A stretch of 64,000 bases of DNA, taken from Phoronis australis. Its lineage: Eukaryota; Phoronida; Phoronidae. Below are positions 21,758 through 32,900 of this stretch, in pieces. The notes under the pieces were generated by a model. It searched no databases and was not told the origin of the DNA. It was given only the letters and a program-made list of their open reading frames with translations. A program made the translations under genes and the position numbers. The stretch spans positions 433,003 through 497,002 of the forward strand of contig NMRA01000096.1 of NCBI GenBank assembly GCA_002633005.1. The letters run 5' to 3'. How positions within the stretch are numbered: position 1 is the first letter of the stretch; every line of letters starts with the position of its first letter.

Positions 21758-23941
21758 ATGTGGAATACAAATGTGGAATATTTACTTGCAGTTGACCGGA
21801 TATCCCGTCTTGCACCGCGGAACAAAAGATTTACGGGAAGGCAAGAAAAGATGAAAGAATTGGAAGATCTGCTCCAACCAGACCAAAACAGTGGACGTTT
21901 TGCTCACGGGAGACAAATTATCACTGTCTACGGTATTCCGGGGGTGGGGAAGTCTGAGTTTGTGTTAGAGTATGCACATCGTCACCATGATGAGTATCAA
22001 CTAATGTACTGGATCAGATGCGCCAATAACAACTCCAAAATTTATTTTGAGCGATTTGCAAATGACCTGAACTTTAACGTGAAAAGCACTTCAGAAATGG
22101 TCGTCGTAGAAAGGGTTTATGACTACATTAAAAATCTCGACTCTTATTTGTTGGTATTTGACTGTGATACTTGCGATGTAACCAAATACTTGCCAAGAGA
22201 AGACCAACTTAAACCGATGCAGCATGTTATTATCACTGCTCATTCATCAAAGGGATGTCAAAATCCTTTTGAGCTTGACGTGTTTTCAGACAGCGATGCT
22301 TACAATTATGTGTCGGCTCTTCTCCACGCAGCAGTGCACCACGACGCCGACAATAAAGATGACATCATGCAGCTGTGCCATCTGTTGGGAAAACTGCCAT
22401 TAGCACTTTCTCAAGCAGTGGCATATATCAAGGAGTGCAAATGCGACATTAAGAGCTACATAAAAATCTTCAACAATCTTGCCACCGCCTTATTGAAACA
22501 GAAAATTACCTTCGATAATAATTGTAAACATTCTGTGTTTACAAATTTGCTTACCGCCGTTGAGAAGGTTGTTGGAAAAAATCCTCTGTTCCAACCAACT
22601 TATGGACCAGGCGAGAGCGCCACAACTCTGCTTAAGTGTTTCTCAGTATTAGATTCAGAAAATATCCCGCTTTGGTTATTTGGAGAGTCTTGTTTCTTCT
22701 CCGAACAAGATACCCTAAAAATTTATGACGCTGTAAGAACGCTCAGAAGTTATGCCCTTATAACACCATGTCAAAAACCAGAACATTACCGAATTCACCG
22801 ACTGCTTCAACATGTGATAAGAGAATACAAAGAACAAGATCTGAACGATTCTCTTCCGTCGCACTTTGCGGAGAAAATGCTAAACTGTTTAACAAAAGCC
22901 ATGGTTAAGGTTCTCCCTGAAGGCTACAAAGATCACTGTGGATGGAAAAACGTTGATGCAGACCGGCTGGAAAAGCTAAGCACGCTTTCTCCTCATGTTT
23001 GCTCTTTGCTTATGCACATTGATAAAGCTTTAGCTACGTACAAATCGCACGCAGAAAAAGAAGAACACAGCTATGTAGAGGCGCTAAAAGAACTAAAAAA
23101 GTGCAAACCAGGGTTACTCGAAGTAGCCGGTTATTGCGCCTACTATAAACGAGATTTTTCTGATGGCGTAAAGTTCTTCCGTAACCTGGTTGAAATTGAA
23201 GAAGATGCCGACCGTAAGGCACCCGCCTTACATATCTTAGGGTCGTGCCTTCGGCGAATTCCTAACTGTCATAAAGAAGCAGTCGAGTGCTTTGATGGAG
23301 CCTTAGAGCTTCTAAATGATTCTTCACCTCGACAAACAATCACAGTCATTGTTGAAAAGGCCAAGAGTTATTTTTTTGTAGGCGAATACAGTATCGCAGA
23401 AAAATTGTTAAAAGATGCCCTGGATTTGCAAAATAGTTGTCTGCCTGATGATAAAGAACTGTTGTGTTACATTCTACCAGAGCTGGGCAACGTCGCGTAC
23501 ATTAAAGGACAATACCAGGTAGCCAAGAAGCACTTCCTAACGTGTTTAGACATCAGAAGCCAGCAGTTGACGAAGAGTAATGAAGAACATATTCTCATTA
23601 TTCTCTGTCGGTTTGGTGTTGCTAAAACGATGATGAGTTTAGGGGAGTACAAAGATTGTGAAATGCTATTTCTGTATTGTTTAGATGCAGCCCGAAACTA
23701 TCTAGGTGAGAACCATGCGTATATCGGTAAAGTGTACGGCGCCATTGGGAAATGTCTTATACTTCAAGAGAAGTATGAACAGGCTTCTGAGCACCTGGAG
23801 AACGCTTTAATTAACTTTTCGAGAAACTATGGTGAGGATTCGGAGATTTGCTGTGTCATTCACGAGTGGTTGTTGCATGCTAACGATCACAGCAAACATC
23901 CGTTTGAAGATAATCAGAAGTTACTTTTGCTAGGTTTCTGA
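21758..23941 (+). CDS. NB-ARC ATPase with C-terminal TPR repeats (NLR-like STAND protein)
   Basis: The encoded protein has 727 residues. STAND ATPases of this type act as nucleotide-dependent switches in innate immunity or cell death. Seen in order: a linker PRNKRFTGRQEK (residues 20-31), Walker A GIPGVGKS (59-66), Walker B-like LLVFD (131-135), an RNBS-B-like HVIITAHSS, a GLPLA-like motif LGKLPLALSQA (210-220), and a winged-helix end with YRIHRLLQHVIREY. About five TPR units follow over residues 480-700, the last with the kinesin-light-chain-like spacing YLGENHAYIGKVYGAIGKC. No N-terminal death, CARD or TIR domain is present in this frame. The ATG at 21758 gives the full open frame, but TTTACTTGCAG just before 21793 looks like a splice acceptor in phase 1, so residues 1-11 may be intron and an upstream exon may be missing. 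The large uninterrupted exon contrasts with the neighbouring genes. Confidence 0.85.
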   Translation: MWNTNVEYLLAVDRISRLAPRNKRFTGRQEKMKELEDLLQPDQNSGRFAHGRQIITVYGIPGVGKSEFVLEYAHRHHDEYQLMYWIRCANNNSKIYFERFANDLNFNVKSTSEMVVVERVYDYIKNLDSYLLVFDCDTCDVTKYLPREDQLKPMQHVIITAHSSKGCQNPFELDVFSDSDAYNYVSALLHAAVHHDADNKDDIMQLCHLLGKLPLALSQAVAYIKECKCDIKSYIKIFNNLATALLKQKITFDNNCKHSVFTNLLTAVEKVVGKNPLFQPTYGPGESATTLLKCFSVLDSENIPLWLFGESCFFSEQDTLKIYDAVRTLRSYALITPCQKPEHYRIHRLLQHVIREYKEQDLNDSLPSHFAEKMLNCLTKAMVKVLPEGYKDHCGWKNVDADRLEKLSTLSPHVCSLLMHIDKALATYKSHAEKEEHSYVEALKELKKCKPGLLEVAGYCAYYKRDFSDGVKFFRNLVEIEEDADRKAPALHILGSCLRRIPNCHKEAVECFDGALELLNDSSPRQTITVIVEKAKSYFFVGEYSIAEKLLKDALDLQNSCLPDDKELLCYILPELGNVAYIKGQYQVAKKHFLTCLDIRSQQLTKSNEEHILIILCRFGVAKTMMSLGEYKDCEMLFLYCLDAARNYLGENHAYIGKVYGAIGKCLILQEKYEQASEHLENALINFSRNYGEDSEICCVIHEWLLHANDHSKHPFEDNQKLLLLGF

Positions 23942-25700
23942 CGTAGGTAGTCAAGCTCCTCTCTTGTAGCTGATGCCATGCTGTGAAAACTAAATGAAGC
24001 GGTTACTGCAAGTTCATTGGTTAGACGGCAAGTTCCATCTACATGTATGTTGGTTTCTTATGCTTGTCAACTCTTTAGTTTATTCCTTTTAGGTTTTATT
24101 CCTTCCACCTCTGTGCAATACACTTAACACCAAGAATGCCACCGTGTCGTCGATGTTCTAATTCTTCCCCCGAAATCGTCATAGTGACTCCTTATCTTTT
24201 CAAACTGCAAATTAAAACCCCTCTTGCAGAGAATTTTCTTGCGGGACTGAAATTTTGCTGACAGAATAATCATTATTCTTGAAGTGTTTTCGAGATTTAT
24301 CTATTCTTTATGTAAGATCTTGATGAGCTCAACTAAATCTTAGTAAAACTAGTGTCAAATTATCCCTATGTCCAATTGTGATGTGTGCTTTCCCTAAAAA
24401 CTAATATAACTACAAACAGAACCTTTTTTGCTTCGTATACTGGACAGCCGTTGCATCATGGTATTATACAATAAGCGACCGGAGTGTGATACATTCGTTG
24501 CTGTTCGGCTGGTGGTTTTGATTTCAAAAGTTGGCTCCACACCCGTCATGGCAAATATTAACGTTACACGAACTTTGCCTAAGTGTTAATCAATAAGCGC
24601 ACTTTGTACTGTATAATTAGCACGAATAATTCATTTTTGGTCAAATGCACTTTTGAATGAAGTAAATGCTGGGTGTACAGTCAATTTTCACTGCATTCTC
24701 GTGTTTCAGGGAACATTTATCAGTACTATATTAAATACCGGTGTATTGTATTACACTACCTTACGTTAACTTATATTATATTACGTTATGTTGTATTACA
24801 ATATATTATAGTAAATTATATTTCCAACGCCATGGTAACAGGAACAAGTGTTTGATAAGTTATTCTTAAAAAGGCGTTATTAGTTTTACGGCCGAGAACC
24901 CCGTTTTTGGGATAATTTTTGAATGAGATAAACGAATTCTTGATGTTATTACCTTTCACCAGAGCTACCAAACAACAAAATTCGTTCGTGTTTTGTGATT
25001 TCATTGGAAATTGCCAATTCTGGCCATTATCTGCCAGCTATTAATCGCCGACATCAAGGCCTTGACGTAAGCGTTTAAATACGCTTAAAACACTCTACCG
25101 GTTATCGGATTGAGTTTAATTCCGTCAGCAGAGTGTTAGACTGCTACCACGGAAGTTGTAAATTCGATTTCGCGCGCTTAGGCTGATCCCAGGAAATTCT
25201 CTTTTCTCACCGACACCGTTCCTATAATGTCTGATAATGCTGTTATTAATGCGCTGATAATACAGTGGCAACGTAAGATCACTTTTGTTCATTTGTATTC
25301 AATAATAGACACAATTGTCAAATATAACATTGTCTTATCGGTGGATAATAAATGTCGCTGTCAAATTGACTAAATGATAACATACAGTGAACAAACTTTT
25401 TATTATGAATTCTTTGCTGGCCATTATTTCTGTGAATTGTAACAGCAATTACAGAAAACTAGAAGATAAATGTACGTGATGAGTATGTGATCTGATACAT
25501 TTCATGTTTTGCGAAAATAAAGTTGTACGTTAAGTCCCTACTTGTTTTGTTTCCAAGTTTTTTTTCTTAGCGTCATAACATTACGCACGGTACACACCAC
25601 TGTACCGAAATGAACACATCGAGCCCTGCGATTGTTGGTCTATGTTCAGCGGTTATTGAATGAAAGCTCGTACGAACACGTGCCCTACAACAGGACGGCT
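23942..25700. other. Intergenic, AT-rich, 3' of the NB-ARC gene
   Basis: No gene was seen. Around 24740-24825 lies a low-complexity TTACRTTA/TATATTA stretch. AATAAA at about 25335 and 25516 is far from the NB-ARC stop and cannot be assigned with confidence. Confidence 0.5.
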
Positions 25701-26414
25701 ACTACTTCTGCTTACAGTTTGGAAACCCATTTCATGTTCAGGTAAAATTTGTTCGGTTTCTACGCGGCTAATTTTAGAAATTATTCATAAAGCCCTTGCC
25801 TGTGTTACTCATCTCTGTAACAATCCGCGTTACCCTTCTTCCCAAACAGGTGATAAAAAGGTCACAGATTCACTTTAGAGTCACGTGTGACACAATGCAG
25901 TAATGGTTCAGCAGCCGTGAATAAATTAAATTTGTCCATCTCTTCACGGTTTTTGCAACAGGGATTTTTCGAACAAAAGTGTTTTTTTTTTCGAAAACCT
26001 GTATTGTTGACCGCAGCACCTTTATCAGCCATGGCATCAAGGAATGTTGTAATAGGAATGTTTCACTACGTCGGAAGTTTGGTTACCACAAAGGAATTGT
26101 GGCGACATCTATCGGTTTGAAAGATATCAATGATATTAAAATGGAAGGAATAATGACATCTTGCTCATGATTTACAAATAAACATGCACGTGACAGACGT
26201 GCAGAACGATTGCGAACTTGCACTGTCCGAAACAGTCCAAATTGTCGCAGTTCAAAAGTTGTGACAATTTTACATTTGTGAACATAATTTCACAACGAGC
26301 TCAACGTGCGGGCTCAATTCTTGATCTAGGTCTTTTGGAAGCTCCCGGAATCTGAATATTAAATATGTTTTCACGAAAACAATAAAACGGCGTTAATTGT
26401 CCTCCAGAGTAACA
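25701..26414. repeat. Tandem duplication, copy 1
   Basis: This 714-bp segment is repeated at 26416-27140 with about 97% identity and a few small indels. The copies abut at a single N, so an assembly join between haplotypes or overlapping contigs is likely. Neither copy has a supported gene. Each contains a 24-base stretch flanked by a CTGCTTACAG acceptor and a GTAAAA donor, which could be a microexon or chance. Confidence 0.9.
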
Positions 26415-26415
26415 N

Positions 26416-27140
26416 ACTACTTCTGCTTACAGTTTGGAAACTCATTTCATGTTCAGGTAAAATTTGTTCGGTTTCTACGCGGCTAATTTTAGAAATTATT
26501 CATAAAGCCCTTGCCTTTGTGTTACTCATCTCTGTAACAATCCGCGTTACCCTTCTTCCCAAACAGGTGATAAAAAGGTCACGGATGCACTTTAGAGTCC
26601 CGTGTGACACAATGCAGTAATGGTTCAGCACTGAGCCGTGAATAAATTAAATTTGTCCATCTCTTCACGGTTTTTGCATTCAACAGGGATTTTTCGAACA
26701 AAAATGGTATTTTTTTTTCGAAAACCTGTATTGTTGACCGCAGCACCTTTATCAACCATGGCATCAAGGAATGTTGTAATAGGGATGTTTCACTACGTCG
26801 GAAGGTTGGTTACCACAAAGGAATTGTGGCGACTTCTATCGGTTTGAAAGATATCAATGATACTAAAATGGAAGGAATAATGACATCTTGCTCATGATTT
26901 ACAAATAAACATGCACGTGACAGACGTGCAGAACGATTGCGAATTTCACTGTCCGAAACAGTCCAAATCGTCGCAGTTCAAAAGTTGTGACAATTTTACA
27001 TTTGTGAACATAATTTCACAACGAGCTCAACGTGCGGGCTCAATTCTTGATCTAGGTCTTTTGGAAGCTCCCGGAATGTGAATATTAAATATGTTTTCAC
27101 GAAAACAATAAAACGGCGTTAATTGTCCTCCAGAGTAACA
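26416..27140. repeat. Tandem duplication, copy 2
   Basis: This is the second copy of 25701-26414, beginning directly after the one-base gap at 26415. The copies share the words TCATGTTCAGGTAAAATTTG and AACGTGCGGGCTCAATTCTT. Confidence 0.9.
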
Positions 27141-28697
27141 GCTTTAGAAAGGATCTCAGTATCTTACCGAAGTTTGTTGTCCTTTTTACACAATGCTATG
27201 TTGTATTGTATTTTGATATCAACTTGTTTGTAAACCATGCTTACGAGATGTTGAAATTCCGCAACTTGGTTTGACCCTTTCATCTAACCGTCGTGAAACT
27301 GGTCTTGTCCTGTTTCTTGCTCGACACTACCAGTTCGTTATCGCCGGAGACCATGTAAGGTGCCTAACATGACCTGCCGTTACAACCCAAAGTTATTGAA
27401 CATAGTCAGGCAGTAAGAAATTGTCAATTTGCCCTAGTTCACGGACCTGTTCCATAGACGCAGTACACTCGCGAAACGCAAGATAACGCAAATCTTCACA
27501 AGATATCACCATGCATTACGAGCAAAGCCCGTGATCACACTGAATTTACACGCGACATTCTTGCGTCTGGAGACCTCAACCCATATGAGAGGCCTTTTAA
27601 AAAACAGAAAGGCCAAACACAAACGTGAGTCGAAATGAAATGGAAAGGGTGGGCTGTGAAACTCGTGCATTTCAACTGTTGTCGAAGTTATGAAGCCGAT
27701 ACGAAAGCCGAATTTCCACTGAAAGGAAATGTGCATTCCGTGGAGCAGTTAATGCTTCTTTGCAACCTCAAGTGAAAATTATTCACCACATTTGACCTTT
27801 TAGTAAAAAAGAGAAAACATGATTGGAGTAATTACAGTTGTTACCACTTTTAACAAACTTGCCGAAGTTTACTTTTTTATCGGTACATCATTGCAGGATA
27901 TCACGTTTGGAGTGAGCACATTGTCTAAAGGACAGGCGTTCGTGATAATTCAAAAAACAATATGCCGCTGTATTTAATTTTTGTCCGGAACCTACTCCTT
28001 CCCCCAAATCCTCCTGTTCACACACTAGAAGTAGACAAACCTTTGGCGAGCCATACATATTTGCTCCAGCGACTGCAATGTACCTTGCAATCGCACTCGT
28101 TTATAGTTACAGCGTCGCATTTTTGTGAGTGCTTCGGGCGACGTTTCCTTTTAGGCACAATGTATCTTAAAGGCTATTACTTAAATATGAGTCATATACG
28201 ATGCATTACTAATATCGGAAAATAAGTGGAAAGTTTGTGCGTCTTTTGGAAAAATCATCCACTTGAGCAGCACATTCCGAATGCTGCTCCCGTGGTGGCT
28301 AAGAATCCTCCGCAGTGCCATTGAACACAAGCTAACACGAGCGTGTACTGTAAAATTACATTGCTCAGATTAGAAGCGATCATTTCTCATTTTTGTCTGG
28401 GGAAGATCTGGTAATAATTTCTCGAGTCTAGCTCGCTTTACTCGACTGTCTAGTCATTCTCTGCGCCGCACATGTTTAGTGCTAACGCCTGCCAGATCTT
28501 CAGACGTCCAGAAATCACCTCTCACCTGAGCAAGGAAAAATTGAGACAAGTACATGGTCTAAATCAAAAGTTAGTATTTTGGACTAAATGCTTGTTTCTA
28601 GCAGCTTTATAATTGATTTTCTTTTTATTCTAACACTGTGGTCTTGGTGTTGTAGACTTGTAGTTGTAGCATATCCCATCTTGTCACAATAGGAGTC
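27141..28697. other. Intergenic
   Basis: No gene was seen. 27440-27590 is a diverged relative of the repeat at 18470-18920. Confidence 0.45.
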
Positions 28698-29123
28698 CAG
28701 TGGCAAGTTGCATGAAACAGTCCCAAATAGGGACTCAGCTAAGTTCCCTAAATCTTTCGCGTATTAGTTTCGTTCTTTACTCAAATATGTAATATTTTTT
28801 TCTATTATGTTATCTTTACTATGAGCTCCTCGTTAACTAGTGACACTTTCTAATAATATAACTAAAAACTGAACCCTTAACTAAATCAAAATAATTAGGG
28901 ACTTAGTCCTTCAATTAGAGGCGTTGCATGAAAGGATTCCAACCTATTTTCAATAATATTGATAATTCAAACCACAGTTCACTCTTGATTTGCATAAAAG
29001 CCAAGCATTGGCTTAGTAATGATACTCAAGCACCATGTGAAAGGACAAGCCCACAAATACGCAATAGATTTAGGGAACTTAGCTGAGTCCCTATTTGGGA
29101 CTGTTTCATGCAACCCGCCACAG
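28698..29123. mobile_element. 426-bp MITE with 58-bp terminal inverted repeats
   Basis: The left arm (28698-28755) starts CAGTGGCAAGTTGCATGAAA and the right arm (29066-29123) is its near-perfect reverse complement, with two or three mismatches near the very tip. The interior is AT-rich and non-coding. The CAGTGGC start is typical of hAT-derived non-autonomous elements. The flanks (TAGGAGTC and AAAGGCTC) do not form an exact 8-bp duplication. A decayed sister copy lies at 11640-11992. Confidence 0.8.
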
Positions 29124-29205
29124 AAAGGCTCCGTAAAAGGATGCCCCATACTGTATCCTATTGAATTTTCTTGTTGAAATTATTAATCCAAATAACTGCC
29201 TCTTT

Positions 29206-29420
29206 GCATGCGCGCACCCAGGGGGTGGGGTAGGGCTCGGGGAAACGGAAACTCCGAAAAAAGTAGAAAACGAGACAAAAGTCCGCTAAAAAGGCAAGAA
29301 CTACCAAAATTTGGCATATGAACAATTCACAGCTCTGAATGTACCCCGTGAATCTAAGTAACAGGTCCACATTCTCAAAAATTCGAGCCCTCTATTCTTT
29401 TAGGCTGGGTGCGCGCATGC
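29206..29420. repeat. Inverted-repeat-bounded segment
   Basis: GCATGCGCGCACCCA at 29206-29220 is matched exactly in inverse orientation at 29406-29420, enclosing 185 bp of non-coding sequence. It could be a small MITE or foldback element adjoining the one that ends at 29123. No target duplication was recognised. Confidence 0.4.
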
Positions 29421-29911
29421 TTTGCCTATCCGTTCCAAAAATTAAAAATATCTAATAAACAAGACTTATAATCAAAACGCTCTAATCTGTAAGACTTTAA
29501 ATCAGCGATCCATTCTCTAGGTAACGGTATGATGACCTTGATAGTAGGTGGAGTCCTGTCATAGTGGATCAACCTGGGGGGTGAAAATGATATTCATTAA
29601 ATCATTTCGGATCAGGGCAAATTTGTTTTATGTACGCAGCAGTTTTCTAACAAGCCTTTATCGTGTACACTCGCCTTATGTATGCAAACAAAACTTCTGA
29701 CAATCACTCCCGTTCTCCGTCTGCTCAAGTGCTAAGGTACAAGCGTATTGAAAGGAAGTCGTCATGGAGACAGTAAACAATATGGCCGCTAATAACTTAA
29801 TACCCCAGTCGGCACGCGAACCTATCTATTGATCAGTCGGAAAATACAGACCGAAGTTACTGTGATTTCAAAACAAGGACTTGTGGTCGTACCACCTGTA
29901 AATTAATCAAC

Positions 29912-32900
29912 ATGGCTGTGATGCCACCGATGATCACTCGGAAAAAAGAAGTGAGACAGAAGTTTGAGTAAGTTTCTCCTACTTATAAGTGACATTTTAC
30001 ATCCTGGACTAGATAACTCCTGGTACGGAAATCGATCTTCGATTTACTTAGCGCGGAGTTTACCTGAATTTAACATGTTCATTGAGTAATTATCATAAAT
30101 TAAGAACTTTTGTATGTTAATCAGGTAGCATAGGACTTCTACAGCGTGAACGTTGGGAGAGAACCGGGTCGTGTCAGCGTTATCCATTCATTCGTATACT
30201 ATACGGTAGTCGGTTAACCTATTATGACTCTGTTTTGTTTGCCCGTTATCGGTATACACGGAGCTCGAATTATTGTAAAGTACATATGTGACTACAGACA
30301 GGTGCATTAGTTTGCTTCGTAAGGTACATTTGCATCTCAACATTTTTTTTTGTTTGACTTGGGTCTATCCATCTCGAAAAATAAAACGTTCTTTTCCCAT
30401 GAAAATAAAATGTATGGATTATTTTACATATGCGCATAAAGCGGAGTCGCATCTGCATGAATAAATGACATACTCTAAGGTCCATCTGAATTTGAAATAC
30501 ATAATTGACGGTTTTCAATCAAACCTCTTGACATGGGAAACAAACAAATTGACTCAAAGTGCCGGACTTGGGCACCAAAAGTATCTGCAGTGATCCGTGG
30601 ACTGGCTACGTAAGTCAGCACTCACACGTTACGACTTACTCATACAGAATTTTTTGATATACAACTTTTTGGTAACGGTGCGGGGCCCCGGCAAGCGCAA
30701 GGGCCAGGACACGTGCCCAAGGTGTCGGTATGGTTAGCACGAGAATGACAGCATTATGTTAGAAAGCATCGACGTCATAATGTGAATCAAACGTCATTAT
30801 GGATAAAGACATTAATAGCAATACTTAAAAATTATTGATATGGATAAACAAACGAAGTTAGCTTTACATCCTGTGTTCAAACAGAAGCGAAAAATTCTGA
30901 CAGCTACAAAGTGGTAAGACAAAGCACTCCTTGAGCTGTACTAAAGCATCCATAGGATTTTAGAATGCTTACCTCGTCTTCTAGGAAAATTGGGCGTAAT
31001 CAATACTGCCTTGTATACAATATAGGTGAACAATTACACAGACCTGGTTATTTGTACACCGTGTTGAATAAAACGCGGCTTCTGCCGATTCTAGTTTCGC
31101 AGAAATCTTTCCTCTCATAAGAACTTTTGCGAGAGGACCTTGAGGAGCTGAGCTAGAATTGCAAGAAGCTGGTGTTTTGTTCAACAACACCTACATTAAA
31201 GAAATGTTATTGAAAAACATGAATTCATTTAATCTGGGGATTTTGTCAAAAGATGTGGTGCCAGATAAGCCGTCATTATATCGACAGGCTGTGCGATAAT
31301 ATCTTCAATTTTCGAGCGAATGCAGCGTTAATAACTCGAACCTCGTCCTATGGTATGTTTAGAAAATACGACGGAATGCGAAGAGTTAGCGTGGTCATAT
31401 TTCTGTCTTTTCCATGTATGCAGCTGCTCTTGATTTGAAGCCTTGTTTCCCGTAGATACCAGGTCTTTATTTGAACACGTTCCTCATTTCCATTAATTTT
31501 GTCCATTACGATGTTGACGTTCACTTCACTTTGTGGATTCTGCTATCCTGGCAAAATATTTGCACTTGCCATTCATCTTAATGTCACAACCTTGTCTCGT
31601 TGAAGCCTTTTGATGACTTTGACTTGCAGTGTCATTCAAAATACCATACCCATAACATTGTCTCCGTGAATACGATCAATGATTAATAGCCTTCTACGTA
31701 AGCAGGTTTCACCTGTTTTATGAGATCCTCACTGTGGAATGCTACTAATGTATATTTACCGTATAATTGAAATGGGATGCTGATATTACTTGAAATTAAA
31801 AACTGTCGCCGTTTTGAGAAATGTTCTTTGAAATTAATCTAACTTTTTTTAATTATCCTACCCGTAATTGTGTTTTTTCAACAAATCGTGAACGTTCGTA
31901 CATTGGTTAATATCAACTTAATCCTGCGCGATGCAATCTTCTCACAGATGTTATCGCAGTCTCTATCATATCTTACTGGAATTTGTTTAAAAGGATCACC
32001 ACTATCTTTTGGTTAAATAAAAAGCAAACATAAATTTATGTTATTCACGTTCAGTTGTAGCGAAGACACCATCTCAAACACTAAGCAGTTCAGCGGATCA
32101 ATGCCGCTGGCTCGCCTTTGCATTGCTATAATGAACGGCAAAGCGCATGTTTGGTCACTGTTAAATTCCCTGCCCCTCGGTCATAATCTCGGGTCCACTA
32201 CTATTTGTCATTTGAATGGCACAGGTATTTAAGGTCACCTCCACAAAAATACTTCGTGCCTTGCTTTGTATATTTTATAAAGTCGCTTTGGAGACAATTT
32301 TTCATAGCTAGCTTCTTCGGTCGTATAAAAGGGTGAAAATCAACAAGCTCTCTCTAATGGGCTCTAACGCACACGCGGCGTGATTGTTAACAATTCATGC
32401 CTCATCACACCCATTAAAAAACGTATTGTGGTTGTATATAGAAGGTTTTCGATCGCTGGTATCTAAAGCACTGGCTGTGCGTTGGTCCTTTGTGAAGTTT
32501 CTGTCGACCTACACTTGAATTACGTAAATTAATGTAGCGTTCTATCGACCGCTTTAAGCTCAACACAAGGACATACAAATCACGATCTATAATCCTTGAG
32601 CAATGCTAGGCAACTTGGTTGGGACAGTCTTAATTTGCGCTGGTGCAGTCTTAATTTGCTCTGGCAGGGTTGCACGACATAACGGAGCGTGCACTGTCGA
32701 TGCACGCTCATGTAACTAAATAAGGACGTATAATTGGATACCATTCGGTATTTTGTACCTCAAAAGTAGACAAGAACAGGTGGTCATTGTAGAATCATAA
32801 CACAAACGATGCCGTTGCCACGAAGGTAATATTGCTTTTCAAGTGGTTTGATAATTCCTTTTAAAAAAGCTAGTGGGCCATTTTGATACAAATTCTTTGT

